A DNA stretch of 64,000 nt from CAYRPN01 sp964426135 (GTDB taxonomy: Bacteria; Planctomycetota; Phycisphaerae; Phycisphaerales; Phycisphaeraceae). The position numbers and the translations under genes are program-made. The DNA lies in the NCBI GenBank assembly GCA_964426135.1, contig CAYRPN010000014.1:6949-70948 (forward strand), in the 5' to 3' direction. The notes under the pieces were generated by a model. That model ran no database searches. It saw nothing but the letters and a program-made list of their open reading frames with translations, and was not told the origin of the DNA. Of the stretch, positions 43,382 to 54,190 are shown piece after piece. Each line of letters opens with the position of its first letter. Position 1 is the stretch's first letter.

Positions 43382-45166
43382 CTACGGAACCGTCCGCATC
43401 GCCTCGCGTTCGAAGCGGTGCAGGCCGAACTGTTTCACACTGTAGGAACCGTGCTGTTCGAACCAGTCGTTCAAGTGTCGCGTGCCTTGTTCGCTGGCAT
43501 TCACCGAGGCGCGCAGCTTCGCGCCTTGCACCGAATCGCGAAGCTGGCCGTCCTCGACGATCACCTGGCCGGCCTTGATGACGTAGCGCGGCGACTCAAA
43601 CACGCGCTGCCAACCACTGCTCGTCGCGCTGTGCGCGGCCGCCGTGCGCAGCGATTCATCATAGATCGTCACGTCCGCATCCGCGCCGACGCCCAAGTGG
43701 CCTTTGTGACTCAGGCCCAGCACCCGCGCGGGGCCGGCCCGCGTGAGGATCGCAATCTCGCTCAAGGTCATCTGCCGATCGAGTTCGCGCAGGCGCGACG
43801 CGGCCATGGCGCGGGGGTTGGCGCGGCGAATCTGTTCGTCGCGCACGTTTCGATCCATCAGCGCCGCGATGATCGCGGGATACGCCAGGAACGAGCCGCC
43901 GTTGGGGTGATCGGTGGAAAGCAGCATCCGCCAGGGATCCCTGGCCATCAGCATGAGCTCCAGTCCGATCGCCCACTGCATGCTGTGCAGGTATTGTTTG
44001 TCGGAGTACTCGATGGGCATCAGGCCGCAGCCTGTCTCGTTCTCGATCTCGATCGACACATACTTGTTCGTGCCCGGCACGCGCTTGCCCGCCAGTTGCC
44101 AGAGCAGGTATTCCAGCGGCGTGTCGCCGGTGAGCGTCATGGCGCTGCCGAAGACCACCTGCCCCACGTCGGCGGTGATCGTGGGATGCGCGTCGATGTA
44201 ATCGACCAACTGGGCGGCGGCGCTGGTGATCTCGCCTTTGTCGCTTTTTCCATAAGCGTGAAATTGAAGATGCGTCAGGTGTGCTCGTCGGCCGTTCAGT
44301 GCAGTGAGCGTGTCGAGCGTGGTCTGCACGTTGCCCGGCAGGCCGAGGCGATTGCAGTGAATGTGCGGAGCATGCGGCAGGTTCAGTTCTTCCGCCGCGC
44401 GGCAGGCGAGTTCCAGGATTCGCCGCGGCGTGACCGCCGATTTCGATCCCATCGCGCCGCCCGGTTTGCCTGCGCCGGCGATGCCGGCGATCGGCGCGTC
44501 GATCGACTCCACCATGTGCTGCGTGGCGTCGCTGCGCCACGACGCGACGCCGCCGGGGTTCACGATCTTCAGGCCGTACGCCCCGGTGCGATGCATCATC
44601 TGGCCGATGAACGCGACGGCGCCCGCGTCATCGCCGGCGGCGAGCAGTTCGATCGCCTTGGCGTGATTGCCCACCAGCAGGAGAAATCCCGCGTCGAGGT
44701 TGGGCGTATCGCTCAGTTCCAGATGCGTCTGCCGCGCGCCGGTGGGCGACACCGCCGCGTCGATCGCCGTGGTGTAGCCCAGCGCGGCGTAGCGGTAGCC
44801 GGTGAGAAACGTGCTGGGCGTGAGCACGCCGGTGCCGGCGCGGAATCCGTGCAGGGCCGTCGGCTCCGCCTGCCGCCCGCTCGCGTCTGACGGCTGACAG
44901 GCATGCACATGCGTCGCGTGTTCCTCGCCGAGCATCGCCCGCGCCCGGTTCGCCGACGCCGAGGCGATGTGGCAGTGAATATCGACACCACCCGGCATCA
45001 CGATCATGCCGCCGGCATCGATGGTGCGCGTCGAGCCGGGCCGCACGCCGTCGGGCAGCGCGGCGACGATCTTGCCATCGACGATGATGACATCGCGCAC
45101 AGCGCCATCGATCCCGTTGATCGGGTCGTACACGCGGCCGTTCGTGATGCGAAGAATGTCAGCCAT
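43382..45166 (-). CDS. fhcA: Formylmethanofuran dehydrogenase-type subunit A (formyltransferase/hydrolase complex FhcA)
   Basis: 594 residues. Amidohydrolase-fold subunit: RITNGRVYDPINGIDG at the N-terminus, GGVDIHCHIASASANRAR with the HxH metal ligands, HCNRLGLPGN, HLTHLQFHAYG and LSTDHPNGG are FhcA/FwdA motifs. In methylotrophs and Planctomycetes the Fhc complex converts formyl-H4MPT/methanofuran to formate in one-carbon oxidation. The start at 45166 skips 22 codons of hairpin repeat that separate it from fhcB. FhcC and FhcD are not in the window. Confidence 0.88.
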   Translation of the reverse strand: MADILRITNGRVYDPINGIDGAVRDVIIVDGKIVAALPDGVRPGSTRTIDAGGMIVMPGGVDIHCHIASASANRARAMLGEEHATHVHACQPSDASGRQAEPTALHGFRAGTGVLTPSTFLTGYRYAALGYTTAIDAAVSPTGARQTHLELSDTPNLDAGFLLLVGNHAKAIELLAAGDDAGAVAFIGQMMHRTGAYGLKIVNPGGVASWRSDATQHMVESIDAPIAGIAGAGKPGGAMGSKSAVTPRRILELACRAAEELNLPHAPHIHCNRLGLPGNVQTTLDTLTALNGRRAHLTHLQFHAYGKSDKGEITSAAAQLVDYIDAHPTITADVGQVVFGSAMTLTGDTPLEYLLWQLAGKRVPGTNKYVSIEIENETGCGLMPIEYSDKQYLHSMQWAIGLELMLMARDPWRMLLSTDHPNGGSFLAYPAIIAALMDRNVRDEQIRRANPRAMAASRLRELDRQMTLSEIAILTRAGPARVLGLSHKGHLGVGADADVTIYDESLRTAAAHSATSSGWQRVFESPRYVIKAGQVIVEDGQLRDSVQGAKLRASVNASEQGTRHLNDWFEQHGSYSVKQFGLHRFEREAMRTVP

Positions 45167-45180
45167 GCAACCGCCATCCC

Positions 45181-45210
45181 GTTTAGCCGTCGAGCCTCGC
45201 TCGACGCGAA
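45181..45210. repeat. TTTAGC-headed hairpin between fhcB and fhcA
   Basis: GTTTAGC head and the stem CGTCGAG-CCT-CGCTCGACG-type palindrome within the 66-bp gap of an otherwise tightly packed operon. Confidence 0.7.
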
Positions 45211-45232
45211 TCACCGTTAACAACCGCGCCAT

Positions 45233-46324
45233 CTAATCGCCGTTCGCCAACCGTCGCAGCAAGTCAACCGCCGGATCGTGCAAAGCCACGCCCGGCGTCG
45301 GATCGTCGCACAGCCAGAGGATGACGCCATCGAATCGCATCACGCGCGCCGCCACTCCCAGCGCCAAGCCGGGCGTGACGAAGCACACGTCAGCGTCCGC
45401 GTCGATCGCAGCGCTGATGCGGATGTAATGCCTGACATTTCGCCGCCACGCTGTCGGCATCGGCGACCAGCCCGCATCGATGACGACGTCGCAGGCGGAG
45501 CGCGGCAGCAGGTTCGTCGCGCCGGCGCAGGGCTTTGGCGCGCCATCAGCCAGGTCCACGCCGCCCGTGGCGCAGCTGAGGCCGGTCTGCCAGGTGATCA
45601 CTTCCAGCGCGCCGCGCAGATTCGCCGCCTGTGGATGCGGCAGCGACAGCACCGCCACGCGAATCTGACGCTGCACCTGTGCCGCGAGCTTGTGCCATTC
45701 ACCGGCCACGCGAATATCGACATCGTTTGGCAGCAGCACGATGACACGCTTCACCGGCAGGGCGGTGGCGTCGGTGAAAAGCTCGGCCGCCCGCTCGCCC
45801 TTGCCGCGCGCCGCCTGGCGCAAGGCGAGAATCGTGTCGAGGTCGCCGCTGACGAAAAGCGTGTTGGGCACCCGCGCGGTGATCGCCTGATCGATCCGGT
45901 CGGCCAGGGTGACCATGCTCGGCTCCTGCCCGGTCGCCGGTGAATCCTTGACCTGCGGTCTCACCACGACCTTCAAATCAGCCGCCAGCGCGTGGCCCAG
46001 TGTTGCGGTTTGCAGCACCGTCATGCGCGCGGCAACCGGATCGGGCATCGGCATCGGCAGCAGTTTCGCCCGCCAGCGCTCCGCCAGTTCGAGCGCTTCG
46101 CGAACGCCTTCGAGGGAAAGGCCGTTCAATCCCACGATGGCGGGGGCTGTGCTGCCGCGAAGCCGATCGCGCACCAAGGCGATCGCCGCGTGCGCTTCCG
46201 TGCGCTGCCCTTTGACACAGGCTTCGATCACCGGTGAATCGGCGGCGCGCACCTCCGGCAGCACCAGCGAAAGATCGCGGCGAAGCTCAGCGGATGCGGT
46301 CGGCATGTTCGCGGTGGTGCTCAT
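45233..46324 (-). CDS. fhcB: Formylmethanofuran dehydrogenase-type subunit B (FhcB)
   Basis: 363 residues. A truncated molybdopterin-oxidoreductase-like fold, as in methylotroph FhcB, which lacks Mo/W cofactor and [4Fe-4S] cysteines. ALEVITWQTGLSCATGGVDL and DVVIDAGWSPMP are family-like segments. Identification leans on the adjacency to fhcA and on the length. It overlaps the upstream ATP-grasp gene by 4 nt (ATGA), and its TAG touches the repeat before fhcA. Confidence 0.75.
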   Translation of the reverse strand: MSTTANMPTASAELRRDLSLVLPEVRAADSPVIEACVKGQRTEAHAAIALVRDRLRGSTAPAIVGLNGLSLEGVREALELAERWRAKLLPMPMPDPVAARMTVLQTATLGHALAADLKVVVRPQVKDSPATGQEPSMVTLADRIDQAITARVPNTLFVSGDLDTILALRQAARGKGERAAELFTDATALPVKRVIVLLPNDVDIRVAGEWHKLAAQVQRQIRVAVLSLPHPQAANLRGALEVITWQTGLSCATGGVDLADGAPKPCAGATNLLPRSACDVVIDAGWSPMPTAWRRNVRHYIRISAAIDADADVCFVTPGLALGVAARVMRFDGVILWLCDDPTPGVALHDPAVDLLRRLANGD

Positions 46325-47523
46325 GCGGGAACGAGGCGAGTGTAGACCTTCTCCGCCATCGCACGCAAGCCGTCATCGCAGTCGATCGCGTTCTCTCCCC
46401 GATAAAAGACGGTGCAGATCGGTTGACCTTTTTCGATGATCGCTCCGATCTGTGGCACATCGGCGATGTTCTGCGAAGAAAAGTCTTGCAGAAGGTCGGG
46501 CACTTCGCACCGTCCCTTGGCATAAACGATTGCCTTTCCGCAGACGCGATCGAGCCGATCCCACTCTTCGTTCGTGGGAGGCGTCAGGTGCATGGCCGCG
46601 ATGGGGAACGATCGTTCGATGAGTTCGACGCTCGCGGTGTAGCGTGGATTCACTTCCACGAACCAGGGAATGTCCCTGGAATGGAACGAGTCCGACGTGC
46701 CATTGGCCACAAAGTCGACGCCGAAGAGTCCGCGTAGATGAAGTTCCGCGCAGAGCGCTCGACCGACATCGACGATTCCCTGTTTCAGGTACGGCGGCAG
46801 AATCATCGGGGCCCGGTTACCGACATATTGAAACTCAATCGCGCCGAAGGCGCTTTGACCAATGATCTGATAGTGCATCGCCATCAGCCGGCAGTCGTCC
46901 TCCACACCGGCATAAACGGCGCTGAACGACTGGCCCTTGACGAATTGCTGCACAAGATGCCCAGCGGGGGCATGCTGCCATGGCCGCCACCTTTGAACCC
47001 CGCCGCCGCCGCCGCTGCGTCGCGGTTTCAGGAGCCACTGCCCGCGCCCGGTCCAACCGAGCAGACCCCACTCTGCGACAAGGGCGAGACGGCGCGCCCA
47101 GCTTGGCGCGTACGTGCGCGGATAGGCCGCGCGATGTCGCTTCGTGTTCAATCGGAGTTTGGCGAGCCGTGCGGGATCGCGTGCGGCGGCCATGGCGTCG
47201 GGCGGGCTGCCGAGAATCGGACGGGTCTCGCTGAGGCTTCGCACCACCTCGAGATGATTCTCCATCGCTCCTGTGAACATCACCGGCCCCGGCGGCGCAT
47301 CCTTCACTAACTCCAGCACGCCGTGCGGCCATTGATAGCGCGGGCACTGCTTGACCGGCGCGATCGCCCGCAGGTCGCGGTCGGCGAAGAGATCGATGCA
47401 CCAGGGCGAGTACCCCGCGCGGATCGCCGACTGGGCCGCGGCACGCGCGCTGGCGCCGATGATGATGAGAGGCCCGCGGGAACCCGGCGGATCGTCGCAA
47501 AGAAGTGGACCGGGAGGAGTCAT
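46321..47523 (-). CDS. ATP-grasp protein of the H4MPT/C1 cluster
   Basis: About 400 residues. The N-terminus (PLIIIGASARAAAQSAIRAG) is a Rossmann-like pre-ATP-grasp domain, then QWLLKPRRSGGGGGVQ with the ATP-binding lysine and glycine loop, HLVQQFVKGQSFSAVY, and FVEVNPRYTASVELIE with the Mg-binding acidic/Asn pair. ATP-grasp proteins of this type accompany H4MPT-linked one-carbon genes in methylotrophs, probably for cofactor (methanofuran/H4MPT) synthesis. The ATG is ambiguous: 47523 or 47535; both lie in the first copy of a 223-bp tandem duplication. Confidence 0.78.
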   Translation of the reverse strand: MTPPGPLLCDDPPGSRGPLIIIGASARAAAQSAIRAGYSPWCIDLFADRDLRAIAPVKQCPRYQWPHGVLELVKDAPPGPVMFTGAMENHLEVVRSLSETRPILGSPPDAMAAARDPARLAKLRLNTKRHRAAYPRTYAPSWARRLALVAEWGLLGWTGRGQWLLKPRRSGGGGGVQRWRPWQHAPAGHLVQQFVKGQSFSAVYAGVEDDCRLMAMHYQIIGQSAFGAIEFQYVGNRAPMILPPYLKQGIVDVGRALCAELHLRGLFGVDFVANGTSDSFHSRDIPWFVEVNPRYTASVELIERSFPIAAMHLTPPTNEEWDRLDRVCGKAIVYAKGRCEVPDLLQDFSSQNIADVPQIGAIIEKGQPICTVFYRGENAIDCDDGLRAMAEKVYTRLVPA

Positions 47524-47955
47524 GGACGGCTGCATTCTATTGACGGATGAAATGTACGTTCAACGATTTAGCCGGCGGGCTTGCCCGCCGCGGAGGTCCA
47601 ACCGCGGTGCAACTTCGTTTCGCTATCTCGTGTTAGGCAACGGGTGGTGGACCTCGAACCTTGTGAAGTCCGGTGGTTCGCGGCGGGCAAGCCCGCCGGC
47701 TAAATAGGTGGTGCAACCCGGCTGAACCCTCCCCGGGCGGAGTCATGGACGGCTGCATTCTATTGACGGACGAAATGTACGTTCAACGATTTAGCCGGCG
47801 GGCTTGCCCGCCGCGGAGGTCCAACCGCGGTGCAACTTCGTTTCGCTATCTCGTGTTAGGCAACGGGTGGTGGACCTCGAACCTTGTGAAGTCCGGTGGT
47901 TCGCGGCGGGCAAGCCCGCCGGCTAAATAGGTGGTGCAACCCGGGTGAACCCACG
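47510..47955. repeat. Two tandem copies of a 223-bp segment
   Basis: Copy 1 is 47510-47732 and copy 2 is 47733-47955; they differ at very few positions (for example GGATGAAA against GGACGAAA). Each copy contains one inverted pair headed TTTAGCCGGCGGGC (47568-47705 and 47791-47928), plus the first codons of the ATP-grasp gene. So the promoter region of the C1 operon is duplicated. The recent copy suggests unequal exchange or slippage. Confidence 0.93.
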
Positions 47956-48182
47956 CCGGGCGGTGCCCGGGGCTAATGGCGTGTCGATGTGCCTTCGGAT
48001 TTCACTTGGCTCAGCGCAGTTTGCCATCTCGATTAAACACCCTCCCCCCAAGCATCCGATAACACTCTCATGCGGCGGTCGTCGCTGCGCGTTGGTTGCG
48101 CGGGCTTCGGTTGCCCGAGATGCCGCGGGCGTTGTTTCACCGAAAGCGTGGGTGAACTGCGGCGGGTGGTTGGGTGCAAGTC
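47956..48182. other. Intergenic region before the TPR gene
   Basis: Holds a further hairpin CCGGGCGGTGCCCGGGGCTAAT at about 47955-47976 and no gene. A promoter for the TPR gene must lie here but none is distinct. Confidence 0.5.
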
Positions 48183-50792
48183 ATGGCTGATCCAGGGACC
48201 AATTTGCCGGCCGATCCCGATTCGTCGGGTGCTGACGGCGCCGCGGCTGCGAACGCGTCGACGACACAGCGGTCCTGGTCACAGGTCTGGCAGATGCCGG
48301 TGATGATTGCGGGCGTTGTGCTTTTCATCGCGGGGCTTATCGCCGTCAAACCGACGAAGGAAGCTGAGGATTTTCAAGGCGCGCTCGATTCCATCGCCGG
48401 ATACCTGGCGGCCAACAATCTGCCCGAAGCGCAACAGCGGCTCGACGCGCTGCAACTGCTCATCCCGCAGGCGACGACCGGCGAACAGGCGTGGTTTGAG
48501 CAACTCTGGGGTGATCTGGTCTATCAGCAGATGTCCGGCGCGGGCAAGAAAGATGCGGCGTCGTTGAACCTGATGCTCGGCTACTACCGTCGTGCGCAGG
48601 ACATCGGTCGCACGCTCGACGATCCCAGGCTGCAGCGCATGGCGGAAGCGCTGGTGGCGATGCAGCGCGACGACGAGGCGGTCGAGGTGCTCAAGAAGAT
48701 GCACGATGCGCCGGCGGACCGCCGTTACCAGGTGACGCGGGGCATGATCGAGCGTCGACTGGTGGAAGCGGCGACGACGCCCGGGGGCGATCGCGTGCAG
48801 GTTCAGAAGTTGATCGACCGGTATCTGACGGAAGTGGCGGGAGAGAAGGACAAGGCCCAGCGTCGTGCGGCGGAGATCTGGGGCTATGCCACGCGCGCCC
48901 GCATCATGCTCGACTCGGGTGACGCGAAGGGCACGATCGAACTCGTCGAACCGCGGATGATCGCCTTGATGGATCAGGGCGGCGATAAGGACCTTGGGCC
49001 CCTTCAGGTTCTGCGGGCCCGCGCTTATCTGCAGAAGGGTGATTTCAAGGTAGCCGCCGACGCCTTCGCCAACGCCGCCGGCAAACTTCCGCAGGGCGAC
49101 CCTCTGCACGCGGAGGTGCTCGTCGGACTGGCCCAGATTTCTCTGGTCCAGACCGACGATCTTCGCGCGGCCCTGGCGCACTTCAAGCAGGCGGAGGATC
49201 TTTATCGTCCCACTTCCGGCGACCTGACGCGGTCGGCTTACATGGATGCGCTGCTGGGCCGGGCCGATTGCGAGGCCCGCCTGGCGCGGCACGTGGAGGC
49301 GCAAGGTCATCTCGAGCAGGCGGTGAAGGTATTCAACGAGACGAAGAATCCCGACCCGGTGCGCAAAGAGCGGCTCGTGCAGATCGCTCTTTCCCACCAT
49401 CTGGCGGTGAGCGACCTGCAGCAGTACGACAACGCCCTGAACTACCTGTGGGTGTTGCAGCCGCTGTTCGGCGAGAACATGGCGCCGCCGATGTACCTGA
49501 TGCTGGCGGTGACGCACGAACGGATCGCGAAGAAGAAGCTTCGCGACGCGGGCCTGCCGGTGCCGTCGGAACTGCCGTCGCTGGGCGGCGGCGCGGTCGA
49601 AGCAGGGACACCCGCCGACGCCGAGGTCGGCAGCGCGGCAAGTGCCGGCGAGAAACCGGTGCCCGCCCCCCAGCCCGGCGCCGAGGCGCTGAAGATGACT
49701 CGCGCGGATGCGGCGCGGCATTTTGAGAAGGCGGGCAAGCATTACATCGACCATGCCGAGCGGGTCAAAGCGATCGATCCGCAGCTTGCCGGCGACAGTT
49801 GGTGGGCCGCGGCCGCCGCCTATGACAACGCGTTTCAGTGGCAACTGGCGGTCAACACGTACCAGAAGTTCCTGGACAACCGCGGCGATGATCCGCGCCG
49901 CATCGATGCCGTGTTCCGACTTGGTCTGGCCTACCTTGCGGACAAGCGCTACAAGCAGGCGGTGGAGCACTTCCAGTTGCTGCGCCAGATGCATCCAAAC
50001 CACAAGATGACCGCCGCCAGCATGGTGCCGCTGGCGCGGGCGCACATGGCGCAGGATCAGAACGATGCCGCCGCGAGGGTGCTGCTGGAAGTGGTCACCG
50101 ATCATCCGAGCATCACACCCGACAGCGTCGAATATCGCGACGCCTTGATTCTGCTGGGCAAGCTGCATCATCAGCTCAGCCAGTTTGAACCGGCGATCCA
50201 GCGACTGGCGGTTGCCGTGGACAAGTACGGGCAGTCGGACGACGGACCGATGCTGCGGTTTCTGCTCGCCGAGTCCTACCGCCAGTCCATCGCGGCGATC
50301 GACAAGTCGCTGCTGGAACCGTTGCCGCAGACGAAAGTGAATGAGTACCGCAACGAGCGCACCCGCCGGCTGGAACAGGCGATGAATCTCTTCGGCCAGG
50401 TGGTCACCCAACTCGCCGAGGCGGATGAGAAGAAACTGCCGCCGCTGATGCAGCTTTATTTCCGCAACGCGTATTTCTACCGCGCGGATTGCGCGTTCGA
50501 TCTGGGCCGGTACGAGCAGGCGATCGAGCTTTACGACGCGGCCGCCAGGCGGTGGCGCGACCACCCGGCATCTCTGGTGGCGCTGGTCCAGATGGTCAAC
50601 GCCTATTCGGAACTGGGCCAGATTCAGAACGCACGCGCGGTGAACCTGCGGGCTCGCGATCACCTGCGCCGTATGCCGGAGAACGCCTTCGACGACCCGA
50701 GCCTGCCCATGTCGCGAAAGCACTGGCAGGACTGGCTGCGCTGGAGCGGCAAACTGAATCTTTTCGATCAACAGGCGACGGCGGAGAAGTAG
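48183..50792 (+). CDS. Large membrane-anchored TPR protein
   Basis: 869 residues. A short polar N-terminus, one transmembrane helix (MPVMIAGVVLFIAGLIAV) and then a tetratricopeptide superhelix of at least twelve repeats (for example DFKVAADAFANAAGKLPQGD, YDNALNYLWVLQPLFGENM, YKQAVEHFQLLRQMHPNHKM, YEQAIELYDAAARRWRDHPA), with a disordered Ala/Pro insert in the middle. It should act as a scaffold on the periplasmic face. Directly upstream of the flagellar block, but separated by inverted telomere-like arrays, so a flagellar role is not implied. Confidence 0.85.
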   Translation: MADPGTNLPADPDSSGADGAAAANASTTQRSWSQVWQMPVMIAGVVLFIAGLIAVKPTKEAEDFQGALDSIAGYLAANNLPEAQQRLDALQLLIPQATTGEQAWFEQLWGDLVYQQMSGAGKKDAASLNLMLGYYRRAQDIGRTLDDPRLQRMAEALVAMQRDDEAVEVLKKMHDAPADRRYQVTRGMIERRLVEAATTPGGDRVQVQKLIDRYLTEVAGEKDKAQRRAAEIWGYATRARIMLDSGDAKGTIELVEPRMIALMDQGGDKDLGPLQVLRARAYLQKGDFKVAADAFANAAGKLPQGDPLHAEVLVGLAQISLVQTDDLRAALAHFKQAEDLYRPTSGDLTRSAYMDALLGRADCEARLARHVEAQGHLEQAVKVFNETKNPDPVRKERLVQIALSHHLAVSDLQQYDNALNYLWVLQPLFGENMAPPMYLMLAVTHERIAKKKLRDAGLPVPSELPSLGGGAVEAGTPADAEVGSAASAGEKPVPAPQPGAEALKMTRADAARHFEKAGKHYIDHAERVKAIDPQLAGDSWWAAAAAYDNAFQWQLAVNTYQKFLDNRGDDPRRIDAVFRLGLAYLADKRYKQAVEHFQLLRQMHPNHKMTAASMVPLARAHMAQDQNDAAARVLLEVVTDHPSITPDSVEYRDALILLGKLHHQLSQFEPAIQRLAVAVDKYGQSDDGPMLRFLLAESYRQSIAAIDKSLLEPLPQTKVNEYRNERTRRLEQAMNLFGQVVTQLAEADEKKLPPLMQLYFRNAYFYRADCAFDLGRYEQAIELYDAAARRWRDHPASLVALVQMVNAYSELGQIQNARAVNLRARDHLRRMPENAFDDPSLPMSRKHWQDWLRWSGKLNLFDQQATAEK

Positions 50793-50800
50793 AAGAGAGG

Positions 50801-50870
50801 GTTTAGGGTTTAGGGTGTAGGGTTTAGGGTTTAGGGTTTAGGGTTTAGGGTTTAGGGTGTAGGGTTCAGG
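50801..50870. repeat. Telomere-like heptamer array GTTTAGG
   Basis: Ten 7-nt units of GTTTAGG, GTGTAGG and GTTCAGG, nearly the plant telomere unit. With 50934-50996 it forms an inverted pair around a 63-nt spacer. Confidence 0.95.
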
Positions 50871-50933
50871 GTGCAGATTCCGACGCTTCGCCTGCTTCGG
50901 GCGCAGCAAAGTCCTTTCACCTCCGAATCGACA

Positions 50934-50996
50934 CCCCAAACCCTCCACCCTCCATCCTCCACCCTACACCCTACACCCTAAACCCTAAACCCTTTC
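50934..50996. repeat. Telomere-like heptamer array CCCTAAA
   Basis: Nine 7-nt units (CCCCAAA, CCCTCCA twice, TCCTCCA, CCCTACA twice, CCCTAAA twice, CCCTTTC), the inverted partner of 50801-50870. Confidence 0.92.
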
Positions 50997-51215
50997 CCCT
51001 CCCCCCCCCCCGCAATATTCCGATAAAAAACTTAGGTTTGAACGCCCAGCGGTCGATAACTCCAATGCGCCACTATCGGGATTGCACGGATGCGACCCGT
51101 CGGCGCGTCGGGCTTGGAAAGCAGGGGCGATGTTTTTCGTCGCCTCGCTACGGCCGTTTTCGCGTGCATCAGGCGGAACGGTTCGGAAACCCCGGCTAGA
51201 AATTCAGGGTCACGG

Positions 51216-51740
51216 ATGACCAATTTTTCACCCATTCCCGCTCCGCCTTCGGCTTCGGAACCGCCGTCTGAGGGTTTCGACGCGCTGCTGCATGCCCTGC
51301 GGCGACAGGCGGAGTTGTTCGAACAACTCAACGAACTGGCGTCGCAACAGGCACCGCTGATCGAGCAGGGGGAGGGGCCTGTTCTATTGGAGTTGCTTGC
51401 CGCCCGTCAGCGCGTGGTCGATGACCTGCTTGCCGCCGAAGATCAGGTGCGGGAGCAGGCCGCGATGTCGCCGCGATTCAGTGCCGCGCAGCGCAGCTTC
51501 GTCGCGGATGTGATGACCCGCATCCGTCAGCTTCGCCACGACCTCGCCAAGACCGACGACCGGGATCAGGCGCGCCTGCGCGAAGTGCAGGCCCGCCTTT
51601 CCATGGAGATGAGTCGTGTCACGCAGGCGGGTCAGGCTGCCAAGGCCTACGGCGCTGCGTCGGCTCCCAGGCCCGCCAACGATTTTGCCGCCTGGGTCAA
51701 TGAGCGAACCACCAGTCGATTCACGGATCACCAGGGATGA
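51216..51740 (+). CDS. FlgN-like flagellar chaperone candidate
   Basis: 174 residues, almost wholly helical (LLHALRRQAELFEQLNELAS, LIEQGEGPVLLELLAARQRV) with a short C-terminal NDFAAWVNERTTSR. Length, helicity and the QxxLIxxG-like middle match the FlgN/FlgN-like group, which escorts hook-filament junction proteins. Its place at the head of a flagellar operon supports the call; sequence alone would not. The stop overlaps the kinase start in ATGA. Confidence 0.55.
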   Translation: MTNFSPIPAPPSASEPPSEGFDALLHALRRQAELFEQLNELASQQAPLIEQGEGPVLLELLAARQRVVDDLLAAEDQVREQAAMSPRFSAAQRSFVADVMTRIRQLRHDLAKTDDRDQARLREVQARLSMEMSRVTQAGQAAKAYGAASAPRPANDFAAWVNERTTSRFTDHQG

Positions 51741-52693
51741 CGACCACACTCGCACATCCTGACGTAGACTCCATCGCCGATGCTTCCGATCGCACGCCGG
51801 GAGAACACTCGGCCAATCGTCTGGATGACCTGGCCGGCATCATTCGCGCGTACACCGAAGTCACCGACAAGCTGCAGCGCAGTCACGAGGCGCTCCACGA
51901 TGAAGTGGCCCGCCTGCAGCGCGAACTCACCGGCGCCAATGCCCAGCTCCAGCGATCCAAGCGACTGGCCGCGCTGGGTGAAATGGCGGCGGGCATCGCT
52001 CACGAGGTCCGTAATCCCCTGGCGGCGATCCAGCTCTATGCGGAGATGATTGTCGAAGACGTGCAGGCAGTCGCCCAGGGACGCCGGCCCGCAGGCGCCT
52101 TGTGCGAACCGGCGGAAACGGCCGGCAAGATCGCCAGCGCGGTGCGCGGGCTCAACGGCATCGTCGGCGATGTGCTCAGCTTCGCCCGCGAGATTCGGCC
52201 GCAGCTGCGCGAGGTGGAGGTCTCGCTGCTCCTGGATCGCGCCGTGTCGCTGCACGCACCGGCCTTTGCCGCGGGCGGCATTGCGGTGGCCCGCGATGAT
52301 CGCCATCGCCCGGCCGTCGTCGCCTGCGTTGATCCCGACCTGATTGTGCAGGCGTTGCTCAATCTCGTTCGCAACGCGGTCGATGCCATGATGATCGCCG
52401 GCAGCGCGCAGCCCCGGCAACTCACGCTCGACGCCCGCGGTGAGCAGTCGCAGCTCGTGCTGGTCGTGCGCGACACGGGGCCGGGCATCGCCGAAGCTCA
52501 TATTGACCGCATTTTCAACCCGTTTTTCACCACGCGCAGCACCGGCACCGGACTGGGCCTGGCGATCGTCCATCGCATCGTTGACGCGCATGGGGGAACC
52601 ATTTCGGTTTACAACGACGGCGGCGCCGTGTTTGAAGTCCGCCTGCCCGCGCTTCCGGAGACATTCTCCATGTCGGGGCGGGCAGTCGCCTGA
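51737..52693 (+). CDS. Flagellar sensor histidine kinase (FlgS/FleS type)
   Basis: 318 residues, no transmembrane segment. A coiled-coil N-terminus (LHDEVARLQRELTGANAQLQ) leads to the H box GIAHEVRNPLAAI, N box NLVRNAVDAM, G1 RDTGPGI and G2 TGTGLGLAI. A cytoplasmic HisKA kinase lying in front of a sigma-54 activator is the arrangement of Campylobacter/Helicobacter FlgS-FlgR and Pseudomonas FleS-FleR. Its signal is therefore probably the state of the flagellar export machine and not an external ligand. Confidence 0.85.
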   Translation: MTTTLAHPDVDSIADASDRTPGEHSANRLDDLAGIIRAYTEVTDKLQRSHEALHDEVARLQRELTGANAQLQRSKRLAALGEMAAGIAHEVRNPLAAIQLYAEMIVEDVQAVAQGRRPAGALCEPAETAGKIASAVRGLNGIVGDVLSFAREIRPQLREVEVSLLLDRAVSLHAPAFAAGGIAVARDDRHRPAVVACVDPDLIVQALLNLVRNAVDAMMIAGSAQPRQLTLDARGEQSQLVLVVRDTGPGIAEAHIDRIFNPFFTTRSTGTGLGLAIVHRIVDAHGGTISVYNDGGAVFEVRLPALPETFSMSGRAVA

Positions 52694-52714
52694 GCAAGGC
52701 ATTGGGAGCACTGT

Positions 52715-54190
<1,476 letters not shown>

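Larger units (their letters stand above)
50793..51215. other. Intergenic region before flgN-like gene
   Basis: 423 bases: two inverted telomere-like heptamer arrays (50801-50870, 50934-50996), a C-run at about 51001-51011, and an AT-rich patch (AATATTCCGATAAAAAACTT near 51014) that may hold the promoter of the flagellar operon. No sigma-54 motif is seen here. Confidence 0.5.

Noticed and set aside
47351..47930. Two overlapping plus-strand frames with identical C-termini
   Set aside because: They are produced by translating the 223-bp tandem duplication and its hairpins.
50801..50996. Eukaryotic telomere or contaminant
   Set aside because: Both sides are clearly bacterial genes on a continuous sequence, and the same arrays recur at 60594-60805 and 37232-37294.
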